Source: UBA1952 sp965246855
GTDB taxonomy: Bacteria > Bacteroidota > Bacteroidia > Chitinophagales > Chitinophagaceae
Length of the DNA: 64,000 bases
Assembly: GCA_965246855.1 (NCBI GenBank)
Contig: CBDFFP010000006.1
Span: forward strand, 305,541 to 369,540
Direction: 5' to 3'
Shown: positions 26,267-37,664 of the stretch, piece after piece
How positions within the stretch are numbered: position 1 is the first letter of the stretch
Layout: each line of letters opens with the position of its first letter
Notes under the pieces: model-generated
The model's input: only the letters and a program-made list of their open reading frames with translations
The model's database searches: none
Told to the model about the DNA's origin: nothing
Program-made: the position numbers and the translations under genes

Positions 26267-27991
26267 ATGCGCGCCTCGCTTCTTCTTTTCCTGCTGCCGC
26301 TTTTCCTGTTTGTTTCCTGCAAAAACGTGCCCGACCACGCGCGCTACATTCCCAAAACTGCCGTCTCTGTGGTGGGGATAAACACCGGCGCGATGGGCAA
26401 GAAAATGGCTTGGGAATCCATCACCGGAAGCGATAAATCCGGCAACATTGACTCTTTTCTACAACGCAACGGCACCAAACTAAAAGCCGAAGACCTGCGC
26501 AAAAGCGGCATCGACATGTCGTCCACGCTCTACCTGTTTTTCGCTTCCAGTATGCCCAATCCGACGAACCCTTACGCTTCCAATACAGAAGCCTTTGCCA
26601 TTCTTCCCCTAAAAGATGCAGGCGAGTGGGAAGCCTTTCTACCAAAGGCTTTTCCACAGATGAAAACCCTGACGGCAGAAGGTGGAAAAGCGGCGCAACT
26701 TACCAACGATTACATCGCTTTCTGGACGCCGAAAGTGGTTTTTATGCGCAACACCATCCGGGGCGCGGGCGGCTACAAAACACTGCCCGACAGTACCGAA
26801 GAATGGCAACAAGGCGCGCCGGATGTGGCCGCCACGCTGGCGACGCTCACCGCCCTGCCGAAGCTCACCAAGGAAGAATCCATCCTTACCGATAAGCGTT
26901 TTACGAAGCTGGAAGAAGGGGGCCACGACGTGACAGCGTGGCTTAACTACGAGCGCATGTTGAACGGCATGAGCAGCGGTATCACAGGCATGTCGGCGAT
27001 GTTGGGCGGACAGCTTTATAAGAACACGGCGCTGGCTGCCGGGCTGGATTTTAAGGACGGAAAAGCCGAAGCGGATATGTTGTATTACACCTCAGAAGCA
27101 CTGCGCGATGCGAGCCGGAAAATGGCCTCGGCCACGGTTTCAAAGGAGATGATTCAGCGTCTGCCCAAAGAGAACATGGACGGCTTTATGGGCTTGGGAC
27201 TGTCGATAGACGCCCTGAAAATGACGTTTGAAAAAGCCGGGATGCTAGGGCTTTTCAACATGGCGCTCTCGGCGCAGGGCCTTACGATAGACGACGTTGC
27301 CGAGGCATTTACGGGCGATATTGTGGGGTCTGTAAACAACTTCCAGACGGTGGAACTAACGCCTGCCGACCCGCGCTACCACCCCTATAGCAAAAGCGAT
27401 GTGGCGATGGATTACGTGGTGGCGCTGAAGCTGGACAAACCGGAAAAAGTGGCGAAGCTGATGAAGCTTATGCTGGGTAAACAGTTGCTTACCCAGATTG
27501 CGCCCAATGTGTACGCCGCAATAGGCAGCACCGGCGACAACGGGGTGTTAGTGATGGATAAGACATACGCAGTTGGCGCCAAAACAGCGGCTATTGCGCA
27601 GGCCTATCTGGCGGGAGGAGCAACCAAAGAACTGAAGCCCAACGCAAAAGAAGCGATGGAGAAAGGCATGATAGCGTTTTTTGTGGATTTCCAGCAAATC
27701 ATGAAAGGCATTAGCCCGGCCCTGGTGACGCAGGAGCGTGACCGACAAATGATGACCGAAACGCAAAAAACCTTCTCGCACCTGACGATGAGCGGCGGTG
27801 AATTTTCCGGCGATTATTTTACGTACAAGATAGCGCTCGCAATGATGAATTCAAAGGAAAGCAGCCTGATGCAACTGTTGCAATACGCCAGCCGGATGCA
27901 GCAGATTGAGAAGACTTATCCCTATCAATACGACGCGACAACGGAGCCAAACCCGGCGATGGACACCACAGTTCCCGCTGTTCCTCTTTAG
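26267..27991 (+). CDS. DUF4836 family lipoprotein
   Basis: ATG 26267 starts MRASLLLFLLPLFLFVSCKN, a lipoprotein signal with lipobox FVSC. The first conserved block after the lipidated Cys, VPDHARYIPKTAVSVVGINT and KKMAWESITGS, is the DUF4836 signature: 'xPxHAxYIPKxAxxVxxIN'. The protein is 574 aa, alternating strands and helices, with FMGLGLSIDALKMTFEKAG and LTIDDVAEAFTGDIVGSVN in the middle and a C-terminal helical tail (MNSKESSLMQLLQYASRMQQ). DUF4836 proteins are common outer-membrane-type lipoproteins of Bacteroidota without a known role. The gene appears to be transcribed alone, between two terminator-like hairpins. Confidence is high for the family, none for function. Confidence 0.87.
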   Translation: MRASLLLFLLPLFLFVSCKNVPDHARYIPKTAVSVVGINTGAMGKKMAWESITGSDKSGNIDSFLQRNGTKLKAEDLRKSGIDMSSTLYLFFASSMPNPTNPYASNTEAFAILPLKDAGEWEAFLPKAFPQMKTLTAEGGKAAQLTNDYIAFWTPKVVFMRNTIRGAGGYKTLPDSTEEWQQGAPDVAATLATLTALPKLTKEESILTDKRFTKLEEGGHDVTAWLNYERMLNGMSSGITGMSAMLGGQLYKNTALAAGLDFKDGKAEADMLYYTSEALRDASRKMASATVSKEMIQRLPKENMDGFMGLGLSIDALKMTFEKAGMLGLFNMALSAQGLTIDDVAEAFTGDIVGSVNNFQTVELTPADPRYHPYSKSDVAMDYVVALKLDKPEKVAKLMKLMLGKQLLTQIAPNVYAAIGSTGDNGVLVMDKTYAVGAKTAAIAQAYLAGGATKELKPNAKEAMEKGMIAFFVDFQQIMKGISPALVTQERDRQMMTETQKTFSHLTMSGGEFSGDYFTYKIALAMMNSKESSLMQLLQYASRMQQIEKTYPYQYDATTEPNPAMDTTVPAVPL

Positions 27992-28034
27992 GGTCCATCG
28001 ACCTTTTGGAAGCGCAGTTTCGCTGTTTGCGGCA

Positions 28035-28071
28035 GGCGGCGTATTTTGGTACACTTTATCCGCCGCCTTTC
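28035..28071 (+). terminator. Hairpin after the DUF4836 gene
   Basis: GGCGGCG (28035-28041) pairs with CGCCGCC (28061-28067), followed by TTTC and TTTT. It is weak because the loop is 19 nt long. The T-rich end also carries TTACTTTG just before the next ATG. Confidence 0.45.
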
Positions 28072-28084
28072 TTTTACTTTGTGT

Positions 28085-29109
28085 ATGCTTACGCGCAAAC
28101 TTCTTTCCTTCGCTCTTACTTCTGTTGTGCTGATCGCCGTCTCTTTGAGTGGCTGCCGGAAGGAGAACGGTATTGACAACAATCAGGTGATTCAGACGCC
28201 GTACAGCCTTTTCGTTTCCGATTCTTCGGGCGGATTGATGGTTACCAATGACGGCGAAATGTACCGGGAAATCTTCAAGCCCGATGGTATTTCTGACCGG
28301 GGACTTCTGGTATCGGGAACCAACCTGCTGTGGGCCAAAGACAGGTTGTATCTCAACGAGAAAAACACCGCTTTCAATCCTACGTTCAACACACTGCCGC
28401 TTCCGGCAAACGCCAAATGGTCGTCGATGCTGCTGCATTCCGACAAGCAAAAACGGGTGTACGTGCCAAGCACTATCGGCTCCGGCATTTACTACAGCGA
28501 GGACGACGGCAAGACGTGGAAAGACGACACTACAACGCTCGGCGGCGGGCTGGCAACCGTTTCTTCTTTTGCAGAAACAAGCGACGGCATTCTTTATGCC
28601 TACGACAATGTGAATCACCGCGCGTTCGTTCGCCTTTCCTCAACCGTGCCGTGGGCAACGCAGAACAACCTACTTTCCCCTTCGGGCACTTTCCAGCTCA
28701 TTGGCTACCAGAAAACACTGGTAGCGTATGATTACAGCGGCACGACGGGCGCGTGGTACTCTGTGGATACAGGCAAAAGCTGGAAACAATTCACCGGCAT
28801 TCCAACAGGCGAAAGACTGCGTTGCGCAGTGGCTCCTTTTGGGGATAACCTGCTCATCGGCAGCGAGAGCGGGAAAGTGTATCGCTTAGACAACGGCACT
28901 TTCATTTCCTCGTCGGGCGAGGGCATTGAATCCGAAAGTATTGTGCGCGGCCTCGCCGCGAAGCGCAATATTTACAAGGCCGATGCCAACGGCAACAACC
29001 GCGAAAACCACTTGTGTTTGCTGCCACTTCCACCGGCCTCTATCGCAGTCAGGATGGCGGCGTGAACTGGGTGAAAATGCTTCGCGGCAACTACCAGAAC
29101 ATTTACTAA
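28085..29109 (+). pseudogene. Lipoprotein with Asp-box repeats (sialidase-like propeller), frame broken near its end
   Basis: ATG 28085 gives MLTRKLLSFALTSVVLIAVS with lipobox SGC. The body shows Asp-box motifs of the S-x-D-x-G-x-x-W type: SEDDGKTWKDD, SVDTGKSWKQF and, after the frame break, SQDGGVNWVKM, so a BNR-type beta-propeller is likely. The frame is lost near 29015 (one base missing after HL); repair continues VFAATSTGLYRSQDGGVNWV and ends RGNYQNIY at 29107-29109. The repaired length is about 341 aa. Propellers of this kind bind or act on glycans or serve as structural domains; catalytic sialidase residues are not evident. The gene end overlaps the convergent S4 gene by 4 nt. Confidence 0.72.
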
Positions 29110-29528
29110 CCTTCTCCGCCGGGCGGCGGCGCCTCTGTTTCTTCCCCGCCCAACAAATCATTCAGGCCGCGCCGTTCCTTCTTGGTCGGACGGCCTGTTT
29201 TGCTCAGGCGCTTGCCGGTGTAGAAAGAAGGCGCGTGGCGCTGCCCGAAGGCCAGGTCTTCCTCGGTGCTCAGGTCGGCGTAGTGCTTAACAGCCTCCTC
29301 GTAATTCACGCGGTTCAGAAGCAATCCGGTTACCTCAATCGTCCATTTGCGGGCGGGCGTGCGAATCTCGTAGCGGTCGCCGACAGAAACCGGGCGCGAC
29401 GCCTTCACAGACACGCCCGCGAGCTTTACTTTGCCTTCGTCAATAGCAGCCGTTGCCAGCGAGCGCGTCTTGAAAATACGGATGGCCCAGAGGTATTTGT
29501 CGATGCGGAGTTTTTCGGGAGAAGGCAT
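29106..29528 (-). CDS. S4-domain RNA-binding protein (Hsp15/HslR-like)
   Basis: ATG 29528 gives MPSPEKLRIDKYLWAIRIFK, opening directly with an S4 domain (residues about 6-70: RIDKYLWAIRIFKTRSLATA, EGKVKLAGVSVKASRPVSVG). A basic, low-complexity tail follows (SKTGRPTKKERRGLNDLLGG). Hsp15 binds the 50S subunit carrying a nascent chain and helps recycle stalled ribosomes; this 140-aa protein has the same layout, so a related role is likely (inference). It converges with the Asp-box lipoprotein gene, sharing four bases at the stop codons. Confidence 0.85.
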   Translation of the reverse strand: MPSPEKLRIDKYLWAIRIFKTRSLATAAIDEGKVKLAGVSVKASRPVSVGDRYEIRTPARKWTIEVTGLLLNRVNYEEAVKHYADLSTEEDLAFGQRHAPSFYTGKRLSKTGRPTKKERRGLNDLLGGEETEAPPPGGEG

Positions 29529-29977
29529 AGCCAGAGGAAGAACAGCTTTATGGGTAAGGTTGAGGTAGTATGGTACGGAAACAAGCATTCGCTCCAAAAA
29601 ACAAGGGCCATGACGGCAGTAGAAAGGCCGCTTACTGCCCGGAAACGATGCCTGACCACCCAGAAGCCTTTGCTCCTTAAAAGAAAAGACTCCTAACCAG
29701 CCGGAACCGGGTTTTCCCAGAAAGAAACGGTATATGACCAGTAGAAGATGGTAAACAACCGGGCATATACCATTTCTGCTTGGTAATAAGTGGCTTTCAG
29801 GCAGTGATCTGTCATTTCCTGCCGGTAAGGCGTTCCTTCCCGGCAGTCATGCGGGAAACAAAAGCGGTCAGGAGCCGTTTTGTATGGGAAACAGGGCGCG
29901 TCTGGGGCGTAAACAGCAGGGGAAAGCAGGTGCTTTACGTGGTTACTGCGGAAACAACCCTCAAAAGAGTCCACACC
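29529..29977. other. Gene-free spacer between the S4 gene and gltX
   Basis: No convincing reading frame, RNA gene or known repeat is seen. The only structure noted is an 8-bp dyad, GGTATATG (about 29730) and CATATACC (about 29763), separated by 25 nt, which could be an operator or a weak hairpin. The stretch may be a decayed gene. Confidence 0.4.
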
Positions 29978-31510
29978 TCATGCTGCCAACAGCTTCCCTG
30001 TGTGCCGGATGCGCCGGGCTGCTTCTTTACCGCCGATATGGGCGAGGATAAAAAACAACGCCGGACCAAATTTCCCGCCCACCAGCATTACGCGCAGCGG
30101 CAGCATGGCTTCGCCTTTTTTAATGCCTGCTTCGGTGATCATCCCGGCGAAATGCGCTTCCGCTTCGCTTTCGGTGAGAACGTTTTTCGCTTCCAAAGAA
30201 GCCGCGTAGTTTTCAAAAAAACCTGCCAGCTTATCGTTCCATTTCGGGCGAATGGCCTCTATGTCGGGAGCCTCCGGGGTTTGGAAAAAGAAGACACACT
30301 GCTCGTGAAATTCTGTGAGGAGATGGCAGCGCTCCTTCACCACCGGCAGGATTTTGAGCAGATTTTCTTCCGAAACTTCCAGTCCTTTCTCCGCCAGAAA
30401 AGGCGCAACGCGCTGCACGAGTTCCGCATCCGGCAGGCGCTGAATGTGCTGTTGGTTATACCATTTCGCCTTCTCATAATCAAACACCGCTCCGGCAGCC
30501 GATACACGTTCCAGCGAGAAACGCGCTATCATTTCTTCCACCGAAAAAAGCTCGTCGCCGCTACCGTCGTTCCAGCCCAAAAGCGCCAGCGCATTCAGCA
30601 AAGCTTCGGGCAGAAAACCGCGCTCGCGGAAGCCTTCGGTGGTTTCGCCGGTTTTCGGGTCGGCCCAGTTCATCGCGAAAATAGGAAAGCCGTACTTCGC
30701 ACCATGACGCTTGGAAAGCTTTGCGCCATCGGGGCCGAGAATAAGCGGCAAATGCGCCCATTGCGGCATTTTTTCTTTCCAGCCCAGTGCTTCCCATAAC
30801 AACAAATGCACGGGCGCAGACGGCAACCATTCCTCGCCGCGAAAGGCGTGTGTGATTTCCATGAGGTAGTCGTCCACCACAACGGCAAGGTGATAGGTCG
30901 GCATTCCGTCGCGCTTCAAGAGTACTTTGTCGTCCACCAGCGAAAGGTCAAAAGACACTTTTCCGCGCACGGCATCTTCAAAAGAAATGTCCCCCGACTC
31001 GGGCATTTTTACGCGCACCACATAAGGTGTGTTTTGCGCCAGCAGCGCCGCCGTTTCTTCTACGGAAAGAGACAACGAATTGCGCATTTGCATCCGCGTG
31101 TGACGGTCGTATTGCGGAGAAGGATTCGCTTCTGTTTTCAGGTTCTCGCGCATCGCTTCCAATTCTTCCGGTGTGTCAAAAGCGTAGTAAGCGTGGCCGG
31201 ATTGAAGAAGCTGCTCGGCGTATTGTCGGTACTGTTCTTTGCGCTCGCTTTGACGGTAAGGGCCAAAATTTCCGGGCTTCACTACGCTTTCGTCGGGCGA
31301 CAAACCACACCAATCCAGGCAGGCGAGAATGTACTCTTCTGCGCCGGGCACATAGCGGCTTTGGTCGGTGTCTTCAATTCGCAGGACAAATGTGCCGCCG
31401 TGCTGCCGGGCAAACAGGAAATTGTACAGCACCGTGCGCACACCGCCGAGGTGTAAACCACCCGTGGGCGAAGGCGCAAAACGAACACGAACAGGGTGGG
31501 AGGAAGTCAT
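29978..31510 (-). CDS. gltX: Glutamate-tRNA ligase
   Basis: Charges tRNA(Glu) with glutamate. The class I HIGH-type motif sits in VRFAPSPTGGLHLGGVRTVL (residues about 8-27), the Glu-binding region in FVLRIEDTDQSRYVPGAEEY and VHLLLWEALGWKEKMPQWAH, and the KMSKS equivalent is AKLSKRHGAKYGF. The length of 510 aa and the C-terminal anticodon-binding helices (KNVLTESEAEAHFAGMITEA, LPLRVMLVGGKFGPALFFIL) are normal. It should be the discriminating or non-discriminating GluRS of this organism; which one cannot be told from sequence alone. ATG 31510 is the natural start. It is monocistronic, with a long AT-rich spacer upstream shared with radA. Confidence 0.96.
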   Translation of the reverse strand: MTSSHPVRVRFAPSPTGGLHLGGVRTVLYNFLFARQHGGTFVLRIEDTDQSRYVPGAEEYILACLDWCGLSPDESVVKPGNFGPYRQSERKEQYRQYAEQLLQSGHAYYAFDTPEELEAMRENLKTEANPSPQYDRHTRMQMRNSLSLSVEETAALLAQNTPYVVRVKMPESGDISFEDAVRGKVSFDLSLVDDKVLLKRDGMPTYHLAVVVDDYLMEITHAFRGEEWLPSAPVHLLLWEALGWKEKMPQWAHLPLILGPDGAKLSKRHGAKYGFPIFAMNWADPKTGETTEGFRERGFLPEALLNALALLGWNDGSGDELFSVEEMIARFSLERVSAAGAVFDYEKAKWYNQQHIQRLPDAELVQRVAPFLAEKGLEVSEENLLKILPVVKERCHLLTEFHEQCVFFFQTPEAPDIEAIRPKWNDKLAGFFENYAASLEAKNVLTESEAEAHFAGMITEAGIKKGEAMLPLRVMLVGGKFGPALFFILAHIGGKEAARRIRHTGKLLAA

Positions 31511-31846
31511 GGAGAAAAAGCGTTTTTAGGTGGCGGCGAAGGTAAGCGCGGCTTTGAAGGAGTGGCGTTTTTGAAAGAGAATGGTGCAGAGATGAAAGTG
31601 CATTTCTACCGGGAAAGAGGAATACGCTTCTAAAACAGCAGGCAGGCTTTCTTCAAATTCTTCTCTCCAAAAGAAAGGCAGGAGAAAGCTTTTTTGCCCG
31701 TGAAACAAGTAGAAAATGTTCCACGCAATTCAAAGTTTTTGAAATAATTATACGTAAGTGGCTGATTCTCTTATATAAAAGTGCTTTTTTCTAGAATTGA
31801 CCTGTCCATAACGACAATTTTTCGCCGCAGCCCCCCCATGTTTCCG
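31511..31846. other. AT-rich divergent spacer between gltX and radA
   Basis: No gene is supported. It is markedly A/T-rich around 31725-31795 (TGAAATAATTATACG, TTATATAAAAGTGC), as expected for a promoter or UP-element region of strongly expressed divergent genes. Confidence 0.45.
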
Positions 31847-31854
31847 TATCTTTG
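31847..31854 (+). promoter_or_regulatory. -7 box upstream of a small RNA or radA leader
   Basis: TATCTTTG is an exact TAnnTTTG. It lies 33 nt before the first base of a strong hairpin (31887) and 200 nt before the radA start, so transcription would begin near 31860. Confidence 0.55.
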
Positions 31855-31859
31855 CTCCG

Positions 31860-31921
31860 TTGTGAATTTAATGGGTTAGTAAGTGAGCGCCGCCGGATTC
31901 TTCCGGTGGCGCTTCTCTTTT
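31860..31921 (+). ncRNA. Putative short RNA or attenuator leader upstream of radA
   Basis: Starting just after a perfect -7 box, about 60 nt end in an 11-bp GC-rich stem, GCGCCGCCGGA (31887-31897) with TCCGGTGGCGC (31902-31912), TTCT loop, one G-U pair, followed by TTCTCTTTT. This is the shape of an intrinsic terminator, so the transcript would be a tiny RNA, or radA expression would depend on read-through. No known RNA family is recognised. Confidence 0.4.
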
Positions 31922-32054
31922 GGCGGTAAGGCCAAGTGTGCAGAATCGGCAATCGCTTAAAAGCATTCCAACGAAAGCCGCTGTTCTTTGTTTTTATCCG
32001 GGCGGGAAAATCTCCACTCACACTTCTCCAAACAGCGCTCTCCCTTTTTCCAAA

Positions 32055-33431
32055 ATGGCCAAAGTAAAAACGAGTTTCTTCTGTCAAAGCTGCGGCCACG
32101 AAACGCCGAAGTGGACCGGCAAATGTCCGTCGTGTAATGCTTGGAACACGATGGTGGAAGAGATTAAAGAGCGCGATACCAAAGCGCGCCCCGACGTGAC
32201 GGTGTGGGACGGTGACACCAAGCAACTGCGCCGTGCCCGCAAAATAGACGACTTGGAAATCACCGAAGAAACGCGCATTCTCATGCCCGATTCGGAACTC
32301 AATCGTGTGCTGGGTGGCGGGCTGGTTCCGGGTTCGGTTGTTCTTGTGGGCGGCGAGCCGGGCATTGGCAAAAGCACCCTCTTCCTGCAATGCGCGCTGC
32401 AATGGCGGGGCGGTGTTACGCTTTATGTTTCGGGAGAGGAAAGCGCGTCGCAAATCAAGATGCGCGCCGAAAGAGTGGGCATTAAAAACCCGGAACTATA
32501 TCTCCTCACGGCCACTAATACCGACACCATTTTTGAGGAAATCAAAAAGACGCGTCCGGGACTGGTGATTATTGACTCTATCCAAACGCTGGAGTCGCCG
32601 TATGTGGAAAGCGCGTCGGGCAGCGTGAGTCAGGTGCGCGAGTGTACGGCAGAGATTATCCGCTTTGCCAAAACCGCTGCGGTGCCGGTCATCATCATTG
32701 GCCACATCACCAAGGAAGGTTCCATTGCCGGGCCAAAGGTGCTGGAGCATATGGTGGACACGGTGCTTCAGTTTGAAGGGGACCGCCACTATGCCTACCG
32801 CATTTTGCGCACCCTGAAAAACCGTTTTGGCTCTACCAATGAAATGGGCATTTACGAAATGGCGGCGCAGGGAATGCGACCCGTTACCAACCCGTCAGAA
32901 ATTCTTCTTTCCCAACACGACGAAGCCTTGAGCGGCGTTTCCATAGGGGCGATTCTGGAAGGCGTGCGTCCGCTTTTGATAGAGACGCAGGCGCTAGTGA
33001 GTCCGGCGGTTTATGGTACGCCGCAACGCACCGTGAGTGGCTATGACTTGCGGCGCTTGCAATTGCTCTTGGCCGTGCTGGAAAAGCGCGGCGGCTTTCC
33101 TTTCGGAACGAAAGACGTGTTTGTGAATATCGCGGGCGGATTGAAGGTGGAAGACACTTCTATTGACCTCGCCCTGTGCTGCGCCTTGCTTTCCTCCCAC
33201 GAAGACCGTCCGCTGCCGAAGAATATTTGCCTTGTGGGAGAAGTAGGTCTTTCCGGGGAAATCCGCGCTGTAAACCGCATTGAGCAGCGCGTGGCCGAAG
33301 CCGACAAGCTGGGCATGGAGATGGTTATCATCCCCAAAGCCAACGCTAAGGGCCTGCATCAGCGCGACTACAACGTGAAAATTAAACTGGCGAACAAGGT
33401 GGAAGACGTGTACCGGATGTTGTTTCAGTGA
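32055..33431 (+). CDS. radA: DNA repair protein RadA
   Basis: A RecA-like, Lon-related ATPase that promotes branch migration during recombination. ATG 32055 gives MAKVKTSFFCQSCGHE with the N-terminal C4 zinc finger (C10, C13, C24, C27). A RecA-type core follows with Walker A GGEPGIGKSTL (about 97-107), Walker B LVIIDSIQTL, and the RadA-specific KNRFGSTNEMG motif. The C-terminal about 170 residues form the Lon protease-like domain (LLLAVLEKRGGFPFGTKDVF, LSGEIRAVNRIEQRVAEADK) without the catalytic Ser. The length of 458 aa is normal. The longer in-frame extension upstream has no conserved content and would cover the leader hairpin. Confidence 0.96.
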   Translation: MAKVKTSFFCQSCGHETPKWTGKCPSCNAWNTMVEEIKERDTKARPDVTVWDGDTKQLRRARKIDDLEITEETRILMPDSELNRVLGGGLVPGSVVLVGGEPGIGKSTLFLQCALQWRGGVTLYVSGEESASQIKMRAERVGIKNPELYLLTATNTDTIFEEIKKTRPGLVIIDSIQTLESPYVESASGSVSQVRECTAEIIRFAKTAAVPVIIIGHITKEGSIAGPKVLEHMVDTVLQFEGDRHYAYRILRTLKNRFGSTNEMGIYEMAAQGMRPVTNPSEILLSQHDEALSGVSIGAILEGVRPLLIETQALVSPAVYGTPQRTVSGYDLRRLQLLLAVLEKRGGFPFGTKDVFVNIAGGLKVEDTSIDLALCCALLSSHEDRPLPKNICLVGEVGLSGEIRAVNRIEQRVAEADKLGMEMVIIPKANAKGLHQRDYNVKIKLANKVEDVYRMLFQ

Positions 33432-33513
33432 TTGGGATAAAAGACGATTTTCGGTAGGGACATACCCTTGTGGTCGCCTACAGATATTGCGTGGTCGGAG
33501 GACTACGCCTATT

Positions 33514-36129
<2,616 letters not shown>

Positions 36130-36210
36130 GTTGGATTAAAAGTAAGGCGCACAAAAAAGCCCCGCGCCGGAAAAGACGCAGGACTTTGAAAAGATTTTTG
36201 AAAGAAGGAA

Positions 36211-36474
36211 CTACCCGTTTTGAACCATGCGATTGAAATCGTCCAGACCTTTGTCTTCGTAGGTCGTCCACAAGGCGCACCAGTGACCAATAACGGCTAG
36301 CGACCAAGCGGCAACCGGCCAGGCGTGCCAGGGATAAAACCAAGTACCAGCGGCTTTTTCCTGCGCGGCATGAATCATAAACATCGCTATTGTAGCAATG
36401 GCGAAGATGACGAGGTGGATAAAGAAAAGGCGTTTTTGCGCGGCGGTAGGCGGTACTTTACGGGGGCGGGCCAT
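36211..36474 (-). CDS. 2TM-domain small membrane protein
   Basis: An 87-aa protein with two helices, LFFIHLVIFAIATIAMFMIH (about 16-35) and WPVAAWSLAVIGHWCALWTT (about 52-71), and a soluble tail KGLDDFNRMVQNG. This is the 2TM domain layout, often found fused to LytTR or histidine-kinase genes in Bacteroidota and here alone, directly upstream of a hybrid kinase gene on the same strand. Function is unknown. A good promoter lies upstream. Confidence 0.7.
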   Translation of the reverse strand: MARPRKVPPTAAQKRLFFIHLVIFAIATIAMFMIHAAQEKAAGTWFYPWHAWPVAAWSLAVIGHWCALWTTYEDKGLDDFNRMVQNG

Positions 36475-36498
36475 AATCGTTTTCGGGCTTTAGAGCGG

Positions 36499-36530
36499 CA
36501 AAGATAATTTCCCGGCCCGCGTTTCCAAAA
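36499..36530 (-). promoter_or_regulatory. Bacteroidota promoter for the 2TM gene (and possibly the kinase)
   Basis: On the coding strand TTTTG (plus-strand 36526-36530) is followed after 19 nt by TATCTTTG (36499-36506), matching the -33 and TAnnTTTG -7 elements. The ATG is 24 nt further on. Confidence 0.65.
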
Positions 36531-36535
36531 GGTTT

Positions 36536-36871
36536 TTACGCCGGTGGCATTAAGGTATAAGCTTCGGCCAGCGAGGTGTTTCCTTCTTCGGCGCGGGCCT
36601 CTATTTCCAATGGGTTGTTGAAGTAGCCAAAGCGCAGACTGTAATACCCATAGCGCAGCAGAAAACCGACAAAACCGTAGCGTTCATATTGCCGCACATG
36701 TTGGAGTTCGTGCGCCACCCACGACGGGCTTTTAAGGAAATCGCTCGCCGTTACGCCATGCAGATGAATGGTTTTCCCCAAGACCAGCGCCACGTTTAGT
36801 GCCTGCATCTTTTTTGCAGCGAAACGCGCAATAGATGATTTTTCGTGGATGCGGACTTGGAGCTTTTTCAT
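36536..36871 (-). CDS. Small DUF4157-like protein with HExxH motif
   Basis: A 111-aa protein whose centre reads PSWVAHELQHVRQYERYGFV; H54-E55-L-Q-H58 is a metalloprotease-type HExxH. A helix-rich end follows (LLRYGYYSLRFGYFNNPLEI) with EIEARAEEGN, where the Glu may be the third zinc ligand. Many DUF4157 domains belong to extracellular contractile injection systems, but this one is alone, without signal peptide or injection genes. Small stand-alone members are common in Bacteroidota. The zinc peptidase activity is only inferred from the motif. Confidence 0.7.
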   Translation of the reverse strand: MKKLQVRIHEKSSIARFAAKKMQALNVALVLGKTIHLHGVTASDFLKSPSWVAHELQHVRQYERYGFVGFLLRYGYYSLRFGYFNNPLEIEARAEEGNTSLAEAYTLMPPA

Positions 36872-36909
36872 GGGGAGGCAGGTTGTTGTTCTCTTTCTTT
36901 GTCCTTCCC

Positions 36910-36979
36910 GAAGGGCGGGGTCTCACAAGCGGGTTATGTTTCCTGCTTCTGAGATTCCGCCTTTCGGCGGAATGACAAA
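36910..36979. repeat. Imperfect palindrome related to GTCATTCCGCC repeats
   Basis: GAAGGGCGGGGTCTCA (from about 36910) faces TGAGATTCCGCCTTTCGGCG (from about 36949), followed by GGAATGACAAAAC. The right half resembles the repeat remnant at about 11605 in reverse. Confidence 0.5.
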
Positions 36980-37002
36980 ACAATATCGACGAAAGCGCCG
37001 GA

Positions 37003-37038
37003 CAAAAAAAGCGCTCCTGCTATGGAAGCAGGAGCGCC
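37003..37038 (-). terminator. Intrinsic terminator of the DUF6580 gene
   Basis: An 11-bp perfect stem GCGCTCCTGCT / AGCAGGAGCGC followed, on the minus strand, by seven T. It lies 23 nt after the DUF6580 stop. Confidence 0.85.
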
Positions 37039-37060
37039 GTTTCTGTCAAGAAGAAAATCG

Positions 37061-37612
37061 TTAGGCCGCAGCAGCCACTTGTTTTGTTTGGGACTGCTGA
37101 ATATAGGCATACACCCCAAAGAACAGCGCCGAAAACAGCACGTCGCCAATCAGCGTCCCCTGATAAAACGGAACCGCCATCACGAAGGTTTTTGCCAGCC
37201 CGGAAATGCCATTTCCCCACATGCCGGTGAAATAGACGCCGAGGTTGGAAAGAAGAAAGAAAATGCCGGAACCGGCGAACGCATAGCCACCCACTTTCAC
37301 TGCGTTAGGCTTGCCCATAGACGTGCCGAAAAGCGTCACGAGCGCCATGGCGGCATACACAAAAAGCTGGCTGATGCCGTAGAAGCCCGGCGTTTGGGTG
37401 AACAGTTGGAAGTACAAATCGGCAAGCAACTGCGCACTAATCGGCAAGAGGAAAGCCGCGCGCTTGTCCTTCAACACCGCGCCGCTGAACAGGCCGAGCG
37501 CCGCAACCGGAGCGAAGTTCCACAGGTGGAGTTCTGCACCGGCCACACGCCATGCGGCGGCAAAAAGAAGCATCAACGCAACGACAGAAAGAGAGAGGAA
37601 ACGGGATTTCAT
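37061..37612 (-). CDS. DUF6580 family putative membrane transport protein
   Basis: A 183-aa membrane protein with about five helices: SVVALMLLFAAAWRVAGAEL, FAPVAALGLFSGAVL, AAFLLPISAQLLADLYFQLF, FVYAAMALVTLFGTSM, GSGIFFLLSNLGVYFTGMW and GTLIGDVLFSALFFGVYAYI. The first loop NFAPVAALGLF and the late LSNLGVYF motifs are those of DUF6580, a family that resembles the substrate-binding S component of ECF transporters (inference from the helix pattern). No ECF ATPase is nearby. Monocistronic with its own terminator. Confidence 0.78.
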   Translation of the reverse strand: MKSRFLSLSVVALMLLFAAAWRVAGAELHLWNFAPVAALGLFSGAVLKDKRAAFLLPISAQLLADLYFQLFTQTPGFYGISQLFVYAAMALVTLFGTSMGKPNAVKVGGYAFAGSGIFFLLSNLGVYFTGMWGNGISGLAKTFVMAVPFYQGTLIGDVLFSALFFGVYAYIQQSQTKQVAAAA

Positions 37613-37664
37613 AGCGGGATAAAAAAGAGGGGCAAATCTAAGCCATTATGCGGAAGTGGCTTCC

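Noticed and set aside
31526..31708. 60-codon minus-strand frame upstream of gltX
   Set aside because: No conserved features, no promoter tied to it, and it would overlap the gltX promoter region.
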